Assembly: GCA_900759045.1 (NCBI GenBank)
Contig: CAAETU010000022.1
Location: 1-64,000 of the forward strand
Reading direction: 5' to 3'
Source of the DNA: an uncultured Collinsella sp.
GTDB lineage: Bacteria; Actinomycetota; Coriobacteriia; Coriobacteriales; Coriobacteriaceae
Length of the DNA: 64,000 nt
The notes under the pieces are model-generated. The model was not told the origin of the DNA and did not search any database. It was given only the letters and a program-made list of their open reading frames with translations. A program made the position numbers and the translations under genes. This document shows, piece by piece, positions 59,734 to 64,000 of the stretch. Numbering within the stretch: position 1 is the first letter of the stretch; each line of letters begins with the position of its first letter.

Positions 59734-60672
59734 ATGAGCAATGTTTACACGTCCATCGATCAGCTTATCGGCCACACCCCGCTTCTGGAGCTCACTCACT
59801 TTGAGGCCGATGAGGACCTCAAGGCCCGCGTGCTCGTCAAGCTGGAATACTTCAACCCCGCCGGGTCCGTTAAAGACCGCGTCGCCAAGAACATGATCGA
59901 CGAGGCCGAGAAGGCCGGCAAGCTCGTGCGCGGTGGCGACTACACCATCATCGAGCCCACGAGCGGCAACACCGGCGTCGGCATCGCCTCGGTGGCGGCG
60001 GCTCGCGGCTACAAGGTGATCATCACCATGCCCGAGACCATGTCCGTCGAGCGTCGCAAGCTTATGCAGGCATATGGCGCACAGCTCGTGCTCACCGACG
60101 GCTCCAAGGGCATGAAGGGCGCCATCGCCAAGGCCGAGGAACTGCAGAAGGAGACCCCCAACAGCATTATCGCCGGCCAGTTTGTGAACCCCGCCAACCC
60201 CGCCATCCACAAGGCCACGACCGGCCCCGAGATCTGGGATGACACCGACGGCAAGGTCGACATCTTCGTCGCCGGCGTTGGAACCGGCGGCACCGTGACC
60301 GGCGTGGGTGAGTTCCTTAAGGAGCAGAACCCCGAAATCAAGGTCGTCGCCGTCGAGCCCGCCACTTCCCCGGTGCTCTCCAAGGGCCAAGCCGGCCCGC
60401 ACAAGATCCAGGGTATCGGCGCCGGTTTTGTGCCCGACGTCCTCGACACCCAGGTCTATGACGAGATCATCCCCGTCGAGAACGACGACGCCTTTGCGAC
60501 CGGCCGCGCCGTGGGCCACAAGGAGGGCGTGCTCGTGGGCATTTCGTCCGGCGCCGCCGTGTGGGCCGCGCTGCAGCTGGCCAAGCGCCCCGAGAACGAG
60601 GGCAAGACCATCGTGGCCCTGCTTGCCGACACCGGCGAGCGTTACCTGTCCACGGCACTGTTCCAGGACTAA
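59734..60672 (+). CDS. cysK: Cysteine synthase A (O-acetylserine sulfhydrylase)
   Basis: CysK makes cysteine from O-acetylserine and sulfide with PLP. In 312 residues the Lys of YFNPAGSVKDRVA (Lys at about residue 47) forms the Schiff base, TSGNTGVGIASVAA is the substrate-binding Asn/Thr loop, VGTGGTVTGVG binds the PLP phosphate and SSGAAVWAALQ is the late family signature. Divergent from the Rrf2 regulator, which probably represses it. ATG 59734 follows GGAGG at a good distance. Confidence 0.96.
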   Translation: MSNVYTSIDQLIGHTPLLELTHFEADEDLKARVLVKLEYFNPAGSVKDRVAKNMIDEAEKAGKLVRGGDYTIIEPTSGNTGVGIASVAAARGYKVIITMPETMSVERRKLMQAYGAQLVLTDGSKGMKGAIAKAEELQKETPNSIIAGQFVNPANPAIHKATTGPEIWDDTDGKVDIFVAGVGTGGTVTGVGEFLKEQNPEIKVVAVEPATSPVLSKGQAGPHKIQGIGAGFVPDVLDTQVYDEIIPVENDDAFATGRAVGHKEGVLVGISSGAAVWAALQLAKRPENEGKTIVALLADTGERYLSTALFQD

Positions 60673-60691
60673 GGGCCCATCGCCCATAGGT

Positions 60692-60741
60692 TGAGCCCAG
60701 GGAAGAGCCGGCCTCCTCTCTCTCCCGGTAGCCTGGGCTCA
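60692..60741 (+). repeat. Inverted repeat after cysK
   Basis: A perfect 10-bp pair (TGAGCCCAGG at 60692-60701, its complement at 60732-60741) around a 30-base loop, 19 bp after cysK, with no T tract. It probably helps mRNA 3'-end formation or is part of a leader. Confidence 0.5.
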
Positions 60742-60787
60742 TCCCAACAGGGTGTCCCACGAAACGTCCGAACTTGCTACAATGTCT

Positions 60788-60826
60788 GCGGCGCGGAACC
60801 AGCCTCCCGCGCCGCTTTTCTTTTTT
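60788..60826 (+). terminator. Strong rho-independent terminator between cysK and mnmA
   Basis: GCGGCGCGG (60788-60796) pairs with CCGCGCCGC (60807-60815) in a perfect 9-bp stem followed by TTTTCTTTTTT. It lies 30 bases before mnmA. A TACAAT hexamer at 60778-60783 directly upstream could be a -10 box, in which case the hairpin would be in the mnmA leader. Confidence 0.8.
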
Positions 60827-60855
60827 GGCCACATGCCACCAAGGAGAACCTCCCC

Positions 60856-61956
60856 ATGCACAACAAGCGCGTGCTCGTCGCCATGAGCGGCGGCGTCGAT
60901 TCCAGCGTGACCGCGTATCTGCTCAAAAGTCAGGGTTACGAATGCGTCGGCGCCACCATGCGACTCACCTGCCCCGCGCCCGACCCCGCCACGGGCATGA
61001 GTAAGGTCGACCGCGACATCGCCGATGCAAAGGCCGTCGCCGAGCGCCTGGGGATACCCCACCATGTGCTCGACCTGCAGCAGACGTTCGACCACAGCGT
61101 TATCGAGCGCTTTGTGAGCGCCTACCAAGAGGGGCTGACGCCCAATCCGTGCATTATCTGCAACCGCCACATTAAGTTTGGCGCGCTGCTCGATGCGGCG
61201 CTGGACATGGGCTGCGACTACATCGCAACGGGACATTACGCCAAAACAAGCCAGGCGGCAGACGGCACCTGGCAGCTACATCGCGGCGAAGATCCCAAAA
61301 AGGACCAGAGCTACTTTTTGTATTCGCTCACGCAGGAGCGGCTGTCGCGCACGATCTTTCCGCTGGCAGGCCTAGACAAAGAGCGCGACGTGCGCCGCAT
61401 AGCCGCCGAGCAGGGCTTTACCAACGCCAAGAAGGCCGAAAGCGAGGATATCTGCTTTATTCCAGACGGTGACTACGCGGGCTATATCGAGCGCCGCTGC
61501 GGACATCCCGCTGCACCGGGCGACATTGTGTGGCGCGACGGCAGCGTGGTCGGGCGCCACAACGGCACGCTGCACTACACCATCGGCCAGCGCAAGGGTC
61601 TGGGCGTCGCGATGGCGCATCCCGTGTATGTGACGGGCGTCGACGCCGCCAGCAACATTGTGCACCTGGGCGAGGCCGAGGACCTGACGGCCACAGCGCT
61701 CACGGCCAACGACTGGATCTGGAGCGCCCCTGCCGACCGCATGGAGGCAGAGCTCACGTCCGGCGGCATTCGCGTGGGTGCCAAATACCGCTACCGTCAA
61801 AAGGACCAGGCGGCAACCCTTGCACGTGGCGCCGACGGACAAATGCTGCTGACTTTTGACGAGTCGCAGCGAGCCATCGCCCCCGGACAAGCCGTCGTCG
61901 TCTACCGCGGCGACATTGTCCTGGGCGGCGGCACCGTAACCGCTGCCATCAAATAG
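60856..61956 (+). CDS. mnmA: tRNA-specific 2-thiouridylase MnmA
   Basis: MnmA adds the 2-thio group to U34 of tRNA. The 366-residue protein opens with the PP-loop VLVAMSGGVDSSVTAYLL (about 6-23). It shows the TPNPCIICNRHIKFGALL segment (first catalytic Cys, about residue 99), SEDICFIPDGDY (second Cys, about 199), and a C-terminal beta-barrel (AKYRYRQ...). ATG 60856 is preceded by AAGGAG; an upstream frame from 60691 is non-conserved. It is convergent with the HTH-HipA-like gene after 8 bp. Confidence 0.95.
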   Translation: MHNKRVLVAMSGGVDSSVTAYLLKSQGYECVGATMRLTCPAPDPATGMSKVDRDIADAKAVAERLGIPHHVLDLQQTFDHSVIERFVSAYQEGLTPNPCIICNRHIKFGALLDAALDMGCDYIATGHYAKTSQAADGTWQLHRGEDPKKDQSYFLYSLTQERLSRTIFPLAGLDKERDVRRIAAEQGFTNAKKAESEDICFIPDGDYAGYIERRCGHPAAPGDIVWRDGSVVGRHNGTLHYTIGQRKGLGVAMAHPVYVTGVDAASNIVHLGEAEDLTATALTANDWIWSAPADRMEAELTSGGIRVGAKYRYRQKDQAATLARGADGQMLLTFDESQRAIAPGQAVVVYRGDIVLGGGTVTAAIK

Positions 61957-61964
61957 CCGCGGGA

Positions 61965-63338
61965 TTATCGCCGCACGTGTCGAAGCACTTCAACAGCAGC
62001 ATTCACCTCGATAACGCGACGCTCCAGGCCACGGCGGATGGACTCGAGCCGGCCCTCCGCCGTGGCCCATTTGCTCTGCGAAAGAATCTCAATCGCTTCA
62101 TCAACAAATCCGTTGAGCCGCGATGCGTCGAACCAATCGAGTGAGTCCGCAAGCGCCAGCTGGACGGAAGGGTCGGGCCCAAACGGCTTAGCGGAAAACC
62201 CAAACTCGCCAGCCGCGAGCACGGCAGTTGGTACGTTGTACCACAGGCAGTTACCGCTATCGAACAGCGGTGCAGGCCTTATCTCCAGGGTATCGACATT
62301 GCGGATGATACCGAAGTTTCGCCAATGGCGGTCGCTGTTGGCCAAAAGGGCATCGCAGACAATCATCTGCGACATAGACCTTCTCACAGCGGCCTCATCG
62401 ACACCATGCTTGCCGAGGTAGCGACAGTATCGATCGTATGTCGAGTTTCCCCGCTGGCTACCAAGTGCGCCCTTAACGTAAACAGCCGGAACGTATTCCT
62501 CGCGGCCGTCAAGAAAGTCGTCGCACAGACACACAGGGCCATCGAACATGCGCTCAACCGTGTAAGGAACAAACTCGCCCTCCGACAGCAAGCGACGATG
62601 TAGAGCCGTTGCAACCGCCTCGTTAAAGGGACGCTGATCGTCCATCCCGCACCCTTTAGCCAAAACGCGAATGCCGTTTCGAATCATCCACGATTTAGGG
62701 AGCTCGCCCTCGGACGTGTTATCCGGATTTTTAAGACCGATGCCTTCCAGCCAACCCGAACGCTCTTCGGGCGCCGATCGCTCAAATTCGTTCTCAAAGT
62801 AATTGATGATTTGCCATTTGAGCTCGTCGAAATCGGTCGGCCGCAGCCAATAGCAATCCGAAAGCGAGAGGCCCAGGCACTGAACCGGAACCTCTATGCC
62901 ACTGGCAATTCCCAGTTCACGATAGCGCGAGACGAGCCCGGGGCGGACGTCAGGCACCGACCGATGGCTCCACCACGCGTTGAGCTCCCGTTTATTCACC
63001 GTAGGAGAAGAGCTCGAGCACGTGCCAAACGGCATCCTCTGCGCATCGAGGACCTCGGCGATTTCGAAGGGAAACTCACGCGTCGGATCAAATGAGACAT
63101 GCGCGACCTCATGGTCGGCCGACATCAGCGTAAACTTGCGCCCCACATCGGCCGCAGGACGGCGTCCACGTTTGCGGACCTTTTGATAAGCGACCGCAGA
63201 ATCATACTCAACCATCTTCCGGCCGCCCACAATATCGCACGCGAGCGTTCCCGATGCGGCAAGTTGAGATATGCGGGCTTTCGTAACGCCCAGCAGGCAG
63301 GCAGCATCACCCATAGATAAGTACTCAGATGCATTCAT
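61965..63338 (-). CDS. HTH-HipA-like kinase fusion
   Basis: A 457-residue protein with two parts. The N-terminal 50 residues are an excisionase/MerR-type helix-turn-helix (YLSMGDAACLLGVTKARISQLAASG). The C-terminal part (about 200-430) has the HipA-type kinase look, with a WMIRNG segment, a DALLANSDRHWRNFGII block (catalytic-loop Asp, Asn), an EIRPAPLFDSG metal-binding segment and late helices. A linker of about 80 residues links them. In classical HipBA the antitoxin HipB is a separate HTH protein; here the HTH and kinase are fused. ATG 63338 follows GAGGTGA. Self-regulation is plausible, but no antitoxin gene is nearby. Base composition upstream is AT-rich. Confidence 0.65.
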   Translation of the reverse strand: MNASEYLSMGDAACLLGVTKARISQLAASGTLACDIVGGRKMVEYDSAVAYQKVRKRGRRPAADVGRKFTLMSADHEVAHVSFDPTREFPFEIAEVLDAQRMPFGTCSSSSPTVNKRELNAWWSHRSVPDVRPGLVSRYRELGIASGIEVPVQCLGLSLSDCYWLRPTDFDELKWQIINYFENEFERSAPEERSGWLEGIGLKNPDNTSEGELPKSWMIRNGIRVLAKGCGMDDQRPFNEAVATALHRRLLSEGEFVPYTVERMFDGPVCLCDDFLDGREEYVPAVYVKGALGSQRGNSTYDRYCRYLGKHGVDEAAVRRSMSQMIVCDALLANSDRHWRNFGIIRNVDTLEIRPAPLFDSGNCLWYNVPTAVLAAGEFGFSAKPFGPDPSVQLALADSLDWFDASRLNGFVDEAIEILSQSKWATAEGRLESIRRGLERRVIEVNAAVEVLRHVRR

Positions 63339-63417
63339 ACGCCGCATCACCTCGTTAAGTATTCCAAACGTTAAGTTAATTAGTTACATACAGTATAATA
63401 CTAAACAGAATGAAGCG
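63339..63417 (-). promoter_or_regulatory. AT-rich leader/promoter of the HTH-HipA-like gene
   Basis: The region is much poorer in G/C than its surroundings and contains, on the minus strand, TATACT at 63392-63397 (a -10 candidate) and an AACTAATTAACTT segment with partial repeats. The -35 match is poor. It may be the binding site for the fused HTH. Confidence 0.4.
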
Positions 63418-63443
63418 AAAAAAGGCCCGAGAAATCGGACCTT
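63418..63443 (-). terminator. Terminator after the M42 peptidase
   Basis: On the minus strand AAGGTCCGA (63435-63443) and TCGGGCCTT (63422-63430) pair over 9 bp with one G-U, followed by a T run (63418-63423). It lies 34 bp after the stop. Confidence 0.8.
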
Positions 63444-63476
63444 AGCGATTGGTCAGCCGAGCCGCAAGCTGCTCCC

Positions 63477-64000
63477 CTAGCGCTGAACGTAGGCGCGAAC
63501 CAGCTCGTAGGTATTGCGCACGCCGTCGATGTGGCTGCGCTCGTAGTTGTGGCTCGCGTACACGCCGGGGCCGATCAGACCATGGCGAATGTCGTAGCCG
63601 GCCGAGAGCGTGGCCTCGACGTCCGAACCGTAGTGCGGGTACACATCGATGGCGTAATCGAGCTCCAGCTCGCGCGCTATATTGGACAGCGTGGTCACCA
63701 GATCGTAGTTGTAGGGGCCACCCGAATCCTTGGCACAAATCGACACCATGCGCTCGGTGCAGCCCAGGTCGTCGCCCACGCAGCCCATGTCAACGCTGAT
63801 CATCTCGCGCGTGTCGGCCGGCACAAAGGCACCGCCGTGGCCGACCTCCTCGTACACCGTAAAGAGCAACGAAACCTTGCGCGAAAGCGTCACCTCGCCT
63901 TCGGCGACGGCGCGGGCCAAACCCAGCAGAATCGACGCGGACAGCTTGTCGTCAAGGAAGCGACTCTTGATGTAGCCGCTCTCCGTCACCGTGGTGCGCG
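63477..64000 (-). CDS. M42 family aminopeptidase (3' part, truncated by window edge)
   Basis: The last 174 residues of an M42 (glutamyl/deblocking-type) metallopeptidase; the gene continues beyond 64000, so no start is given. The segment contains SRFLDDKLSASILLGLARAV (metal-bridging Asp), FTVYEEVGHGGA (catalytic Glu pair), ISVDMGCVGDDL and SHNYERSHIDGVRNTYELV near the end (a late His of the metal centre). These cytoplasmic dodecameric aminopeptidases trim peptides. Followed by a terminator at 63418-63443. Confidence 0.85.
   Translation of the reverse strand, partial: RTTVTESGYIKSRFLDDKLSASILLGLARAVAEGEVTLSRKVSLLFTVYEEVGHGGAFVPADTREMISVDMGCVGDDLGCTERMVSICAKDSGGPYNYDLVTTLSNIARELELDYAIDVYPHYGSDVEATLSAGYDIRHGLIGPGVYASHNYERSHIDGVRNTYELVRAYVQR

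Overview
The window is GC-rich and every stretch is dense with genes in a G/C-ending codon style. Gene content (queuosine genes, class III fructose bisphosphatase, C69 dipeptidase, formate-THF ligase/FolD/FchA, AddAB, desulfoferrodoxin, degenerate NAD-synthase-like protein, large DUF4430 surface protein) points to an anaerobic, gut-type Coriobacteriia, most like Collinsella. This is an inference from gene content; no 16S gene is present. No tRNA, rRNA, integrase, transposase or CRISPR array was recognised.

Layout. 0-12.1 kb: queA-queH and a DUF3267 protein on minus; a MetRS-like protein, an RsmB/NOP methyltransferase, a small membrane protein, a TIM-barrel protein, degV, class III fbp and two GtrA proteins. 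12.1-12.5 kb: an exact 62-bp tandem array of palindromes. 12.5-19.7 kb: a two-gene minus-strand surface operon behind a promoter and a cobalamin riboswitch; the 1994-residue protein carries Ig-like repeats, four DUF4430 (transcobalamin-like) domains, a PQQ-type propeller and a C-terminal anchor, and the second gene carries a fifth DUF4430 domain. 19.8-25.3 kb: an ABC1/UbiB kinase with a phasin-like partner, a dipeptidase, and folD-fchA. 25.4-34.3 kb: an accessory-looking stretch with two paralogous lipoproteins, a frameshifted PI-PLC-like protein, a PH-like protein, a YhcG-type nuclease, a frameshifted ADP-ribosylglycohydrolase and a zinc-ribbon protein. 34.3-38.4 kb: a CDF transporter, a membrane protein with possible phosphothreonine motifs, and fhs. 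38.5-57.7 kb: a mainly minus-strand DNA-metabolism block (ruvC-ruvA-ruvB, a NadE-like pseudoenzyme, superoxide reductase, SNF2 helicase, dnaE, addA, addB). 57.9-64 kb: a TrpR-like regulator, a YvlD-like membrane protein, an Rrf2 regulator divergent from cysK, mnmA, an HTH-HipA-like fusion and the 3' part of an M42 aminopeptidase.

The strongest candidate for a new system is the B12-riboswitch-controlled surface operon at 12.5-19.74 kb. It combines several transcobalamin-like domains with a beta-propeller on one cell-surface protein, and I read it as a surface cobalamin (corrinoid) capture device. Secondary themes are one-carbon folate metabolism (fhs, folD, fchA), queuosine and other tRNA/rRNA modification (queA, queH, mnmA, rsmB), recombination and repair (ruvABC, addAB, SNF2), and a family of intergenic palindromes, several with a GGGACGG core, that recur at unrelated loci.
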